Below the pieces are notes generated by a model, which saw nothing but the letters and a program-made list of their open reading frames with translations, was not told the origin of the DNA and did no database searches. Below are positions 1 to 6,631 of a stretch of 36,026 bases of DNA, piece by piece (the first letter of the stretch is position 1; the number at the start of each line of letters is the position of its first letter). The DNA comes from Curtobacterium pusillum (GTDB lineage Bacteria > Actinomycetota > Actinomycetes > Actinomycetales > Microbacteriaceae): assembly GCF_013359865.1 (NCBI RefSeq), contig NZ_JABMCE010000049.1:1-36026 (forward strand), in the 5' to 3' direction. The translations under genes and the position numbers were made by a program.

Positions 1-21
1 CGCGGCTGCCAGGGTCGCGCC

Positions 22-1305
22 GTGAGCGCCGTGAGCGCCGTCGCGACGGACCGTGCGCAGGCCGACGCCGCGGTCGTCGTCGCCTGGTGCGACGAGCTCG
101 CCGACATCACCGCCGAACCCGGACGGATCACCCGCGTCTACCTGTCGCCCGAGCACGCCAGGGTCAACGCCGTCGTCGGCGGGTGGATGCGCGACGCCGG
201 CCTGCGGACGTGGCAGGACGCCGCCGGCAACCTGCACGGCCGCGTCGACGGCAGCACCGCGGACGCGCGGACCCTGCTCCTCGGGTCACACCTCGACACC
301 GTGGTGGACGCCGGACGGTACGACGGCATCGTCGGCGTGCTCATGGCGATCCGCACCGTCGCCCGGCTCACGGCCGCCGGCCCCCTGCCGTCCGCCGTCG
401 AGGTGATCGCGTTCTCGGACGAGGAGGGCACCCGGTTCGGCAAGGCGCTCCTCGGCTCCTCCGCCGTCGCCGGCGTCTGGGACGACGGATGGTGGGACCT
501 TGAGGACGGTGACGGGACCACCCTCCGTCGGGCCTTCACGGACTTCGGTCTCGACCCGGAATCCGTCGGGACGGCAGCGGCCGACCCGTCGACGCTCATC
601 GGGTACCTCGAGGCGCACATCGAGCAGGGACCGTACCTCGACCGGGCCGGACAGGCCCTCGGCGTGGTGACGAGCATCGCCAGCGCCCGGCGGTTCTCGG
701 TCGAGGCCGTCGGCGAGGCCCGGCACGCCGGCGGTACGCCGTACGAGCGCCGCCACGACGCCCTGCTCGCCGCCGCCGAGGCCGCACTCGCCGTCGAAGG
801 GATCTGCCGGGCGTCGCAGCACATCGGCACGGTCGGGACGATGACCGTGGAGCCCGGTGCCGTGAACGTGGTGCCCGGGCTCGCGCGGTTCTCGGTCGAC
901 CTCCGTGGGGAGTTCGACGAGGGACGCGACCGGGTCTGGGACGCGATCACCGCGGCGTTCGACGAGATCGCCGTGCGCCGTGGCGTCGCCGTGGAACCGA
1001 CCGAGGTGCACCGAGCGCCCGCGGTGTTCTGCGCGCCGGCGCTGATGGACGCCCTCCGCACCGGGATCGTGTCGACCGGCGAGGCCGCACCGCCCGCGCT
1101 GTTCTCCCGCGCCGGGCACGACGCGATGTCGCTCGGGCTCGTCACCGACGTCGGGATGCTGTTCCTCCGGAACCCGGACGGCATCAGCCACCACCCGGAC
1201 GAGTTCGTCGCCGAGGCGGACATCGCCCTCGGCCTGGACGCGCTCGCCGTGGCGGTCAGGACGCTCACCGAGCGGCACGGCACCGGACCGGACGGCGTCT
1301 CGTGA
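22..1305 (+). CDS. M20-family amidohydrolase (allantoate amidohydrolase / N-carbamoylase type)
   Basis: A 427-residue Zn-dependent amidase of the M20 peptidase family, hydantoinase/carbamoylase subgroup. These cytosolic enzymes hydrolyse ureido or carbamoyl C-N bonds in purine or hydantoin breakdown. Visible family blocks are GSHLDTVVDAG (metal-binding His90, Asp92), SDEEGTRFG (residues ~133-140), IEQGP, the lid-domain segment GTPYERRHDAL, AGHDAMSLG and the C-terminal HHPDEF. Length is normal for the family (400-430). The GTG start is the first possible in the frame; a second GTG lies three codons later. The stop overlaps the GTG of the RpiR-type regulator by 4 bases (GTGA), so the two are probably translated from one message. 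The substrate (allantoate, N-carbamoyl amino acid or beta-ureidopropionate) cannot be read from the sequence. Confidence 0.88.
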   Translation: MSAVSAVATDRAQADAAVVVAWCDELADITAEPGRITRVYLSPEHARVNAVVGGWMRDAGLRTWQDAAGNLHGRVDGSTADARTLLLGSHLDTVVDAGRYDGIVGVLMAIRTVARLTAAGPLPSAVEVIAFSDEEGTRFGKALLGSSAVAGVWDDGWWDLEDGDGTTLRRAFTDFGLDPESVGTAAADPSTLIGYLEAHIEQGPYLDRAGQALGVVTSIASARRFSVEAVGEARHAGGTPYERRHDALLAAAEAALAVEGICRASQHIGTVGTMTVEPGAVNVVPGLARFSVDLRGEFDEGRDRVWDAITAAFDEIAVRRGVAVEPTEVHRAPAVFCAPALMDALRTGIVSTGEAAPPALFSRAGHDAMSLGLVTDVGMLFLRNPDGISHHPDEFVAEADIALGLDALAVAVRTLTERHGTGPDGVS

Positions 1306-2135
1306 GGGCCGAGCAGCCGGACGTCCGGGCGCGCATCGACGCCGTCTGGGACCGCCTGTCCCCCGCCGAACGCCGGGTCGCCGCCGTGGTCCGGCACGAC
1401 CCGGAGCTCCTGCTCGTCGGCACGTCCGGTCGCCTCGCGGCCGAGTCGGGCACCTCGAAGGCCACCGTCTCGAGGCTCGTCCGGTCCCTGGGCTTCCAGG
1501 ACGCCGCCGAGGCCCGCCAGAACCTCATGACCGCCCGCGGGACCGGCCTGCCGTGGGTCGCCGAGGACGCCGCGCACGTCGACCAGCGCGTCGTCGAGTC
1601 GCGGAACCTCGACGCCGGGTTCGCGTCCCTCGCCCGTGCCGACCGGCCCCGCCTGGCGCGCCGGATCATCCGGGCGCACCGCGTCCTCGTCGTCGGCGAG
1701 CGGGCCGCACACGCGGTCGCCCTGCAGCTCCGCGCGCAACTCGCACAGGTCCGTGGGGACGTCCGCGTCGGCCCCGCTCCGGGCCAGCGGCTCGGCGAGG
1801 AGATCGCCGACCTCGACCGTCGGGACCTCGTCGTCATCGTCACCGTGCGTCGTCACGCAGCCGGGGTGGACCGGCTCGTCCGGTACTGCAGCGGAACGGG
1901 CGCCGACGTCGTCGTGCTCGGCGACCCGACCGCGGCGGTCATCGCGGCGCCGGCCGCCACCACGATCCTCGTCCCGGTGGACGCCCCGGCCGCGTTCGAC
2001 TCGATGGCGGCGATGTTCGCCGTCGTCGCCGCGATCGCCAACGACGTCTACGAGGCGTCGGGGCCCGCTGGCCGGGCCCGCGTCGACGGGGTGGCCCGCG
2101 CCTACGACGCGCTCAGCGAGCTCGCCGACGTCTGA
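1302..2135 (+). CDS. RpiR/MurR-family transcriptional regulator
   Basis: A 277-residue regulator. The N-terminal RpiR-type helix-turn-helix (residues ~5-80) includes the segment LSPAERRVAAVV and the recognition part GTSKATVSRLVRSLGF. A SIS-type sugar- or ligand-binding domain follows (residues ~115-260), with the core strands RVLVVGERAAHAVA and DLVVIVTVRRHA. It starts at GTG inside the end of the amidohydrolase gene, so the two are translationally coupled. RpiR regulators usually control adjacent catabolic genes; here that would be the amidohydrolase and possibly genes to the left of the window. The ligand is unknown. Confidence 0.87.
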   Translation: MRAEQPDVRARIDAVWDRLSPAERRVAAVVRHDPELLLVGTSGRLAAESGTSKATVSRLVRSLGFQDAAEARQNLMTARGTGLPWVAEDAAHVDQRVVESRNLDAGFASLARADRPRLARRIIRAHRVLVVGERAAHAVALQLRAQLAQVRGDVRVGPAPGQRLGEEIADLDRRDLVVIVTVRRHAAGVDRLVRYCSGTGADVVVLGDPTAAVIAAPAATTILVPVDAPAAFDSMAAMFAVVAAIANDVYEASGPAGRARVDGVARAYDALSELADV

Positions 2136-2233
2136 CCGCCTTCGTTCGTTCAGTCGACCGAGCCGTTCGTCAACGGCGACTTCCACCCGCGCGTGGGCGG
2201 GGCGAGTACCCGCGAGCGGGAAGTGGCCGCGCC

Positions 2234-2560
2234 CTACGGCCGGCTCTCGGCGACGAGCACGGCGATCACGGACACGAGCCCGACCAGGACGATGAGCACG
2301 TCGAGCACCGCCATCGTCGCGAGCCGGGGTCGGAGCGGGCCGACGGTGAACCGCACGACGACCATCGCCAGGAACAGGGCCACGACCACGACGAGCGCCG
2401 CCCAGCCGATCCCCGGCTCGAGGGCCGCCATGAACCCCATCACGACGCCGACGACGACCACCGTGACGGCGCCCCACGCCAGCCACACGCCGCCGTTCGA
2501 GGTGCGGAGTGCGGGTTGGTTGCGGACGAGTTCGGGGTCGTCCCGGCGGGGATCGGTCAT
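2234..2560 (-). CDS. Small integral membrane protein, unknown function
   Basis: A 108-residue protein with a charged, proline-containing N-terminus (MTDPRRDDPELVRNQPALRT) and three strongly hydrophobic segments at ~25-45, 52-70 and 82-102, separated by short charged loops. It ends a few residues after the third helix. The ATG at 2560 was chosen because upstream in-frame codons encode a low-complexity Arg/Gly-rich stretch that is not membrane-like. It converges with the regulator gene (98 bases between the stops). No family was recognised. It resembles small DUF membrane proteins common in Microbacteriaceae. Confidence 0.7.
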   Translation of the reverse strand: MTDPRRDDPELVRNQPALRTSNGGVWLAWGAVTVVVVGVVMGFMAALEPGIGWAALVVVVALFLAMVVVRFTVGPLRPRLATMAVLDVLIVLVGLVSVIAVLVAESRP

Positions 2561-2878
2561 GGCCCGGAGGCTACCCCTGCCGCAGCGCGCCAGGCGCGTC
2601 CCCAGCCGAGCGGAACCGGACTCGCGACCCCGACCGTCGCGGTGGGGCAACCCGCTCCCTGTTCGAGACGAGTTGCGGGGACCACCTGAACGTGCGGTGG
2701 GACCACGCCGAGCGCCGCCACGCCGAGCCACCCCGGATCGAGGACCTGACACCGGGGACGACGTTCACCGGACGGGGAGCACCGGACGGGCCGCGGCATC
2801 GTTCGGTGAAGGTGCAGTGCCCGTACTGGGGCGCCCCTGACAGGACCACGACGGGCCAGGGATGACGGACCCGGACGA
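2561..2878. other. Intergenic stretch left of the prophage, no supported gene
   Basis: About 320 bases between the small membrane protein and the tRNA-type terminator at attL. Open frames here are Arg/Pro-rich and lack ribosome-binding sites or recognisable motifs. In the uninfected chromosome this would be the DNA downstream of the tRNA-Arg gene. Confidence 0.5.
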
Positions 2879-2911
2879 CGAAAGCCCCGTCGCGATACGA
2901 CGGGGCTTTCG
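2879..2911 (-). terminator. Original tRNA-Arg terminator, now stranded at attL
   Basis: A perfect 14-bp inverted repeat (CGAAAGCCCCGTCG / CGACGGGGCTTTCG) with a 5-base loop. It lies 9 bases beyond the position of the tRNA 3' end within the attL copy. Before integration this hairpin would have terminated the minus-strand tRNA-Arg transcript. After integration the tRNA lies 17.5 kb away, so the hairpin is orphaned. It may now insulate the integrase from host transcription entering from the left. Confidence 0.75.
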
Positions 2912-2918
2912 TGTGTGC

Positions 2919-2954
2919 TGTGCGCTCGAAGGGACTCGAACCCCCAACCTTCTG
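2919..2954. repeat. attL core (36 bp)
   Basis: Identical over 36 bases to 20429-20464. It corresponds to the 3' part of tRNA-Arg (acceptor 3' strand, T arm, variable loop and one side of the anticodon stem). Identity stops at 2955, where attL has G and attR has A. Phage DNA lies to the right. Confidence 0.93.
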
Positions 2955-3024
2955 GTCAGTAGCCGAGGCGCGTGCGGCGGCGCGCTGGGGTGCGGGCACT
3001 GACGACGAGGACGTGGCAGCGTGA
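2955..3024 (+). other. Virus-specific 3' extension of the repressor reading frame
   Basis: When attR (phage side) is joined to attL (phage side) as in the excised circle, the repressor frame enters here: codon TGG at 2953-2955 replaces the lysogen stop TGA. It then runs 23 codons (WSVAEARAAARWGAG and then TDDEDVAA) to TGA at 3022-3024. The tail is acidic and ends in -VAA, like ssrA-type degradation tags. The stop overlaps the GTG of the next small gene. The segment is silent as repressor coding sequence in the lysogen because it is detached from the gene. Confidence 0.75.
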
Positions 3025-3104
3025 AGTCCCGCGTCGGCGAGGTTGCCGCGTGGGTCGGCGGGATCGTGCTCGTTGTCGTCGTGACGCTCTGCCTCGTGCC
3101 ATGA
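3021..3104 (+). CDS. 27-residue single-pass membrane peptide between repressor and integrase
   Basis: GTG start and 27 codons. A short basic/acidic head (MKSRVGEVAAW) is followed by one hydrophobic helix (VGGIVLVVVVTLCLVP). Support is positional: its GTG overlaps by 4 bases the stop of the virus-form repressor frame (GTGA), and its TGA overlaps by 4 bases the ATG of the integrase (ATGA). That makes a tightly coupled three-gene array in the excised phage. No family was recognised. It could be only a coupling device that carries ribosomes to the integrase start, or a functional membrane peptide. Confidence 0.55.
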   Translation: MKSRVGEVAAWVGGIVLVVVVTLCLVP

Positions 3105-3982
3105 CGATCCGGTCACGATCGCGCCGCACAGCCGACCGGTCGCCGCGATCGGCCGTGAGTGCAGGGGTGAACATCAGCACTGCATGGGGGGCCGCGATTG
3201 CCGGATTCCTCGGATCCCAGCGCGCCGCGGGCCTCCCAGAAACCACCATCTACACACGACGCCAGCACCTCGAGCACATGGCCAGGCGAATCGGCACCGA
3301 CGACCCCTGGACCACGACCGGCGCGCAGCTGGTCGCCTGGGCCGGGACACAGACATGGGCGCGCGAGACCCGACGCGGCCGCCGCACGACGTTCCGCGCG
3401 TTCTGGCTCTACGGCATCGAAGCCGGACTGACCACAACCAACGCCGCACTGTCGCTGCCCCGCGTGAAGCCCGCACCGCCGATGCCGCACCCGACGCCGG
3501 ACACGGTGTTCCAGGTCGCCATGCGCCGCGCCGACGAGCGCGAACGGCTCATGCTGCGCCTCGCGGCTGACTGCGGCATGCGGCGCGGCGAGATCGCCGT
3601 CGCGCACACGGACGACGTGTACGAGGACATGCTGGGGTGGACGCTGATCGTGCACGGCAAGGGCGGCAAGCGGCGTCCGGTGCCGCTCACGAGCGGGTTC
3701 GCGGCCGTGCTCCGGTCCCAGCCCCACGGGTACCTGTTCCCAGGCGACGACGACGGGCACCTGTCGCCGCGGTGGGTCGGGAAACTGATTACGCGCCTAC
3801 TCGACGGGGACTGGACGATCCACTCGCTGCGGCACCGGTTCGCCGCCCGCGCGCACCGGGTGAATCGTGACCTGGCCGTCGTGCAGGACCTCCTCGGGCA
3901 CGCCTCCCCCGCCACGACCCGGATCTACGTGGCGACCGACGACAGCGACCGACGACGCACCATCGAAGCGATCGCCTCGTAG
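3101..3982 (+). CDS. int: Phage tyrosine integrase
   Basis: A 293-residue site-specific recombinase that would integrate and excise this prophage at tRNA-Arg. An N-terminal SAM-like core-binding domain (~25-120) includes ETTIYTRRQHLEHMARRIG. The catalytic domain has all expected residues: Arg161 (GMRRGEI), beta-hairpin Lys187 (HGKGGKRRPVPL), His241 and Arg244 (HSLRHRF), His267 (LLGHASPATT) and nucleophile Tyr276 (RIYV). The ATG at 3101 was chosen because it overlaps the stop of the 27-codon gene (ATGA); in-frame GTGs at 3155 and 3167 are alternatives. In the lysogen its upstream DNA is host sequence with a terminator-like hairpin, so it is cut off from the repressor promoter that would drive it in the circular phage. 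The C-terminus AIAS is not a clear degradation tag. Confidence 0.93.
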   Translation: MTIRSRSRRTADRSPRSAVSAGVNISTAWGAAIAGFLGSQRAAGLPETTIYTRRQHLEHMARRIGTDDPWTTTGAQLVAWAGTQTWARETRRGRRTTFRAFWLYGIEAGLTTTNAALSLPRVKPAPPMPHPTPDTVFQVAMRRADERERLMLRLAADCGMRRGEIAVAHTDDVYEDMLGWTLIVHGKGGKRRPVPLTSGFAAVLRSQPHGYLFPGDDDGHLSPRWVGKLITRLLDGDWTIHSLRHRFAARAHRVNRDLAVVQDLLGHASPATTRIYVATDDSDRRRTIEAIAS

Positions 3983-3987
3983 GCCGC

Positions 3988-4638
3988 TCAGGACCCGATG
4001 CTCAGCTGAGCAATGGCCAGCCCGATCGACGGGAGTTCGACGACAAGACCGGCCAAGATCGGCACCGCGAACTCGTCCCAGACGCGCGACCATCGATCCG
4101 GCTCATTAGATCGGTCGGATGCGATGCGGACGTTTGCAAGGAGTCGTTCGACGGCCTCCCGCAGAGCGAAGTCGCCGCGAATTTCGTAATCAGCCAGGCA
4201 CTGCTCGACCTGGATGATGAGCGTGGCTATGTGTTCGCGCAATTCGACCGGGAGGCTGTCATCCGCCTTGACCGCCTCCAGGACTTCGTGCACCAAGTCC
4301 GAAATGCGATCCTGGGCCTCAGCATCCAAGACAGGTACGAACGCTCGCATCTCGTTGGCAAGAAGCTGGAGCATCCCCATATCCCCCTCGTCCGGGGTCC
4401 TGGCCCCAACAGTCGGCAACGACATGTTCTCGTTCCAGCCCATCGCGATCGCCTGACTCCACCTCGGCACGGCCCCCATGTAGGCCGCGACCGGCTTCCC
4501 GAGTCGCTCCCACGTCGTGAGGGTGTCTTCGCATTCGCCGAGCGCGTTGAACAAGATGCGGGGGGTGTATTTCTGCCTGTCCGACTGCGACCCGGTGCCG
4601 AAGTAGTTGAGAAGTAGCTCTGCAGGATTGTTATTCAC
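3988..4638 (-). CDS. Unknown cargo (moron) gene beyond the lysis genes
   Basis: A 216-residue protein (GTG at 4638, preceded by AGGATGG), not recognised. The N-terminus (NNNPAELLLNYFGTGSQSDRQKYTP) and middle are soluble and helical, with acidic, Leu-rich segments. The C-terminus has a hydrophobic stretch (VPILAGLVVELPSIGLAIA) that could associate with membrane. Base composition is visibly more A/T-rich than the phage genes beside it, suggesting separate acquisition. It is the last gene of the minus block, follows the holin by 62 bases and converges on the integrase with a 5-base gap. This is the usual place for lysogenic-conversion or superinfection-exclusion genes in small actinophages, but no function is shown by sequence. 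An in-frame GTG at 4665 is an alternative start. Confidence 0.7.
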   Translation of the reverse strand: MNNNPAELLLNYFGTGSQSDRQKYTPRILFNALGECEDTLTTWERLGKPVAAYMGAVPRWSQAIAMGWNENMSLPTVGARTPDEGDMGMLQLLANEMRAFVPVLDAEAQDRISDLVHEVLEAVKADDSLPVELREHIATLIIQVEQCLADYEIRGDFALREAVERLLANVRIASDRSNEPDRWSRVWDEFAVPILAGLVVELPSIGLAIAQLSIGS

Positions 4639-4700
4639 GAGCCCATCCTGGCCGAATGGCCGCACTGAGGCCAGCAGCTTCGTCGTCGAAATCCGAAGGA

Positions 4701-5093
4701 TTATCCGAGGGCGTCATCGGGCTCGGTCTTGTCCGCGTCGGGGTAGCCCGCGGTCGTCGTAGGTTCCGGCTCGTCGAGGGCGACCGAGCGCGGCACGGAC
4801 CCGAACCCAAGCCGGGCGAGCCATGCGTTCACGACAGGAATCGCCATGAGCTTGGCCAGGGCACTGGCGATCGCGATCACGAACGCGAAGGCGCCGCCGA
4901 GCCACGCAAGCCATGAGGCGGGCAGGACGTCGGCGAGGGCGTCGAGCACTCGCGGGGCCGTGACCTGGAGTACCGCGACTGAGCCGGCGAGCCCGACCAG
5001 GAACGCGAGGGCGGTCTGGAGGGCGGTGCGGAGCCAGCGCTGCCGCGTGTGCCAGATGGGCTGCACCGTGGCGGTGCGCTCGTGGGCGCCCAT
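4701..5093 (-). CDS. Holin-like two-helix membrane protein
   Basis: A 130-residue protein: basic N-terminus (~1-22, RQRWLRTALQ), a first membrane segment at ~25-47 (TALAFLVGLAGSVAVLQV), a second at ~60-83 (WLAWLGGAFAFVIAIASAL), and an acidic C-terminal tail ending EPDDALG. Its start overlaps the endolysin stop by one base (TGATG). Size, two helices, charged tail and position next to the endolysin fit a class II-type holin that forms membrane lesions for lysis. The family is not identified beyond topology. Confidence 0.7.
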   Translation of the reverse strand: MGAHERTATVQPIWHTRQRWLRTALQTALAFLVGLAGSVAVLQVTAPRVLDALADVLPASWLAWLGGAFAFVIAIASALAKLMAIPVVNAWLARLGFGSVPRSVALDEPEPTTTAGYPDADKTEPDDALG

Positions 5094-5755
5094 CAGGCGA
5101 TCCTTCGGAGGTAGGTGTTCTTCACGATGTCGAGCTCGGCGGCGAGCATCGTGTCGCTGCCGTCGTTGTCGCGCGCACGCTTCAGGAGTTCGAGGTGGTA
5201 GGGGTTCTTGATGCCGACTCGCTTGCCGGTGACGAGGCTGACGACGAACATCGTCTTGCCGATCGGGACGAACGTGTACATGTGCTTGCTCCTTCTGGTG
5301 CCGTTGGTGTGGGGTGCCGCGGAGGACGGTGCGGCGGGCTCGGTCCAGCGGGGGCGGAACCGGCCGAGGATGTAGGACACGGGGCGGCGGCGGTACGCGG
5401 CGGCCTTCGTGTCGGAGCCGTTCGCGCCGTAGGTGCGGACGTAGCGTGGGTCGGCGTCGTGGCCGACGAAGAACTCGACGTGGTTCCCGACGCCGTTGTG
5501 CTCCCAGTCGAACAGGAGCACGTCCCAGGGGTGGAAGTCGCCGGACCCGGCCGCGTACGAGCCGTCACCCGCGGTCTTGAAGTTGTCCACCCACGAGATC
5601 GGGAAACCGCCCCAGAGGCAGTGCGACGCGAATCGGGCGCAGTCGTCCACGGCGGCTGAATCGGTCCACGGGACGGGCAGGTGGTCGCGGCTACGGCCGA
5701 TCAGGGACGTCGCGTAGGCCGCGACGGCGGTAGGTGTGGTGCGGGTGAGGGTCAT
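5093..5755 (-). CDS. Endolysin, CHAP/NlpC-type cysteine peptidase
   Basis: A 220-residue cell-wall hydrolase. The N-terminal catalytic domain (~8-130) has the nucleophile Cys39 in DDCARFASHC, the block GDFHPWDVLLFDW, and His92/Glu94 in GNHVEFFVG. This Cys-His pattern is typical of CHAP amidase/endopeptidase domains of actinophage lysins. After a Pro/Ala/Ser linker (~135-158) a C-terminal region of ~60 residues (MYTFVPIGKTMFVVSLVTGKRVG) probably binds the wall; it resembles no well-known repeat. There is no signal peptide, consistent with release by the neighbouring holin. The start overlaps the preceding gene's stop (ATGA). Confidence 0.82.
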   Translation of the reverse strand: MTLTRTTPTAVAAYATSLIGRSRDHLPVPWTDSAAVDDCARFASHCLWGGFPISWVDNFKTAGDGSYAAGSGDFHPWDVLLFDWEHNGVGNHVEFFVGHDADPRYVRTYGANGSDTKAAAYRRRPVSYILGRFRPRWTEPAAPSSAAPHTNGTRRSKHMYTFVPIGKTMFVVSLVTGKRVGIKNPYHLELLKRARDNDGSDTMLAAELDIVKNTYLRRIA

Positions 5756-6117
5756 CGTTCGGGTCTCCTGTCTCGGGTCTGCTCCAGCTCTTCAATCCGG
5801 TCGTCGTGCTCGCCGAGGATGACGAGCACACGGTTGAGCTTCCGGTCCACGCGGCCGAGGGTGGAGCGGTTCTCGTCGTGGCGCTCGTCGGCCTCTTCGC
5901 GGAGGTTCGTGGTGTGGTTGTTCTTGACCTCGTGTTTGATCGCGGCGATGTCGCGGGCGAGAGCGACGACCCAGCGAACGACCTCGCGCAGCTTCTTGAT
6001 CACGTAGCCGAGCGCGGTCAGGGCAGCGAGGATGCCGCCGAGGATCGTCGTAACCCGACCCGTGGGGTCGTCCCAGATCGACGCGGCAACCTGCCCGGCT
6101 TGCTCCGCGAGCGTCAT
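5752..6117 (-). CDS. Membrane-anchored coiled-coil phage protein (DUF2746-like)
   Basis: A 121-residue protein: a short amphipathic N-terminus, one hydrophobic segment at ~22-45 (VTTILGGILAALTALGYVI), then a long charged helical region (~60-121; NLREEADERHDENRSTLGR and HDDRIEELEQTRDRR) predicted to be coiled coil. Phages of Actinobacteria often have a protein of this plan between the tail tip and lysis genes; some are treated as second holins or spanin-like. The start at 6117 overlaps the upstream stop by one base (TGATG). Function is inferred from position only. Confidence 0.68.
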   Translation of the reverse strand: MTLAEQAGQVAASIWDDPTGRVTTILGGILAALTALGYVIKKLREVVRWVVALARDIAAIKHEVKNNHTTNLREEADERHDENRSTLGRVDRKLNRVLVILGEHDDRIEELEQTRDRRPER

Positions 6118-6629
6118 CACACGCACGGGTAGATGACTGTGGCGGACCAACGGCGGTGGTTCCCGCCTGCATTGAAGGCGGTCACTTGGCCGCCGCTTGT
6201 GGTTCCCGCGATCTGGATTCCGCCCGTGGCGGGTGTGGAGATGCCGGTCACGAACGCTGGGGCGAACACGGTTGCCGCGGGACGGAACCCGCTAGGGACG
6301 CGAGCGGCAGTCGGCGTCGCATCGACGGCGATGTTGACCGAGGACGAGGCGTCGAAACTCAGGAGTGCGAGGTTGCCGAATTTGACGAGCGTTGAACCGC
6401 TGGCGTCCCAGTTGGTCCCGTTGGCCCAGCCGCTCGCCGCTGCCGTCACGGGGGTCAGCGCGTTGACCGCCGTGATGAGGCTCTGGAGATCGGAACCGAG
6501 TGGCGGCTGCCCTTGGTTCGCGAGGATCGCTTCGAGGAGCTTGGCGCGGTCCCAGTCGATATCGGCGATGTCGCGGGCTCGATCGGCCGACTCGAAGGCG
6601 GGAATGCCGTAGAGCGGTGTGGTGCGCAT
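6117..6629 (-). CDS. Tail appendage / receptor-binding-type protein
   Basis: 170 residues. The N-terminus (MRTTPLYGIPAFESADRARD) resembles the anchoring segments of distal tail proteins. A helical part follows (~20-55), then a beta-rich Gly/Ser/Ala/Thr domain (~65-170) ending GNHRRWSATVIYPCV, typical of small collar or tail-tip modules that contact host sugars. Position directly after the large minor tail gene supports a tail-tip or receptor-binding role. The ATG at 6629 was chosen; a TTG two codons upstream would overlap the previous stop. Confidence 0.6.
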   Translation of the reverse strand: MRTTPLYGIPAFESADRARDIADIDWDRAKLLEAILANQGQPPLGSDLQSLITAVNALTPVTAAASGWANGTNWDASGSTLVKFGNLALLSFDASSSVNIAVDATPTAARVPSGFRPAATVFAPAFVTGISTPATGGIQIAGTTSGGQVTAFNAGGNHRRWSATVIYPCV

Positions 6630-6631
6630 GG

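Noticed and set aside
138..2486. A 782-codon minus-strand frame across the amidohydrolase and regulator
   Set aside because: Antisense shadow; no domain and Arg/Gly-rich throughout.
2919..2954. A second tRNA-Arg gene at attL
   Set aside because: Only the 3' part of the tRNA is present. After 2955 the anticodon side, D arm and acceptor 5' strand are missing.
3976..3982. Integrase C-terminus (AIAS) as a degradation tag like those of BPs-type integrases
   Set aside because: It does not end in -LAA, -VAA or -AA. Possible but not supported.
3999..4012. Short palindrome GCTCAGCTGAGC near the integrase end as a terminator
   Set aside because: It lies inside the end of the convergent cargo gene and has no T-run; too weak.
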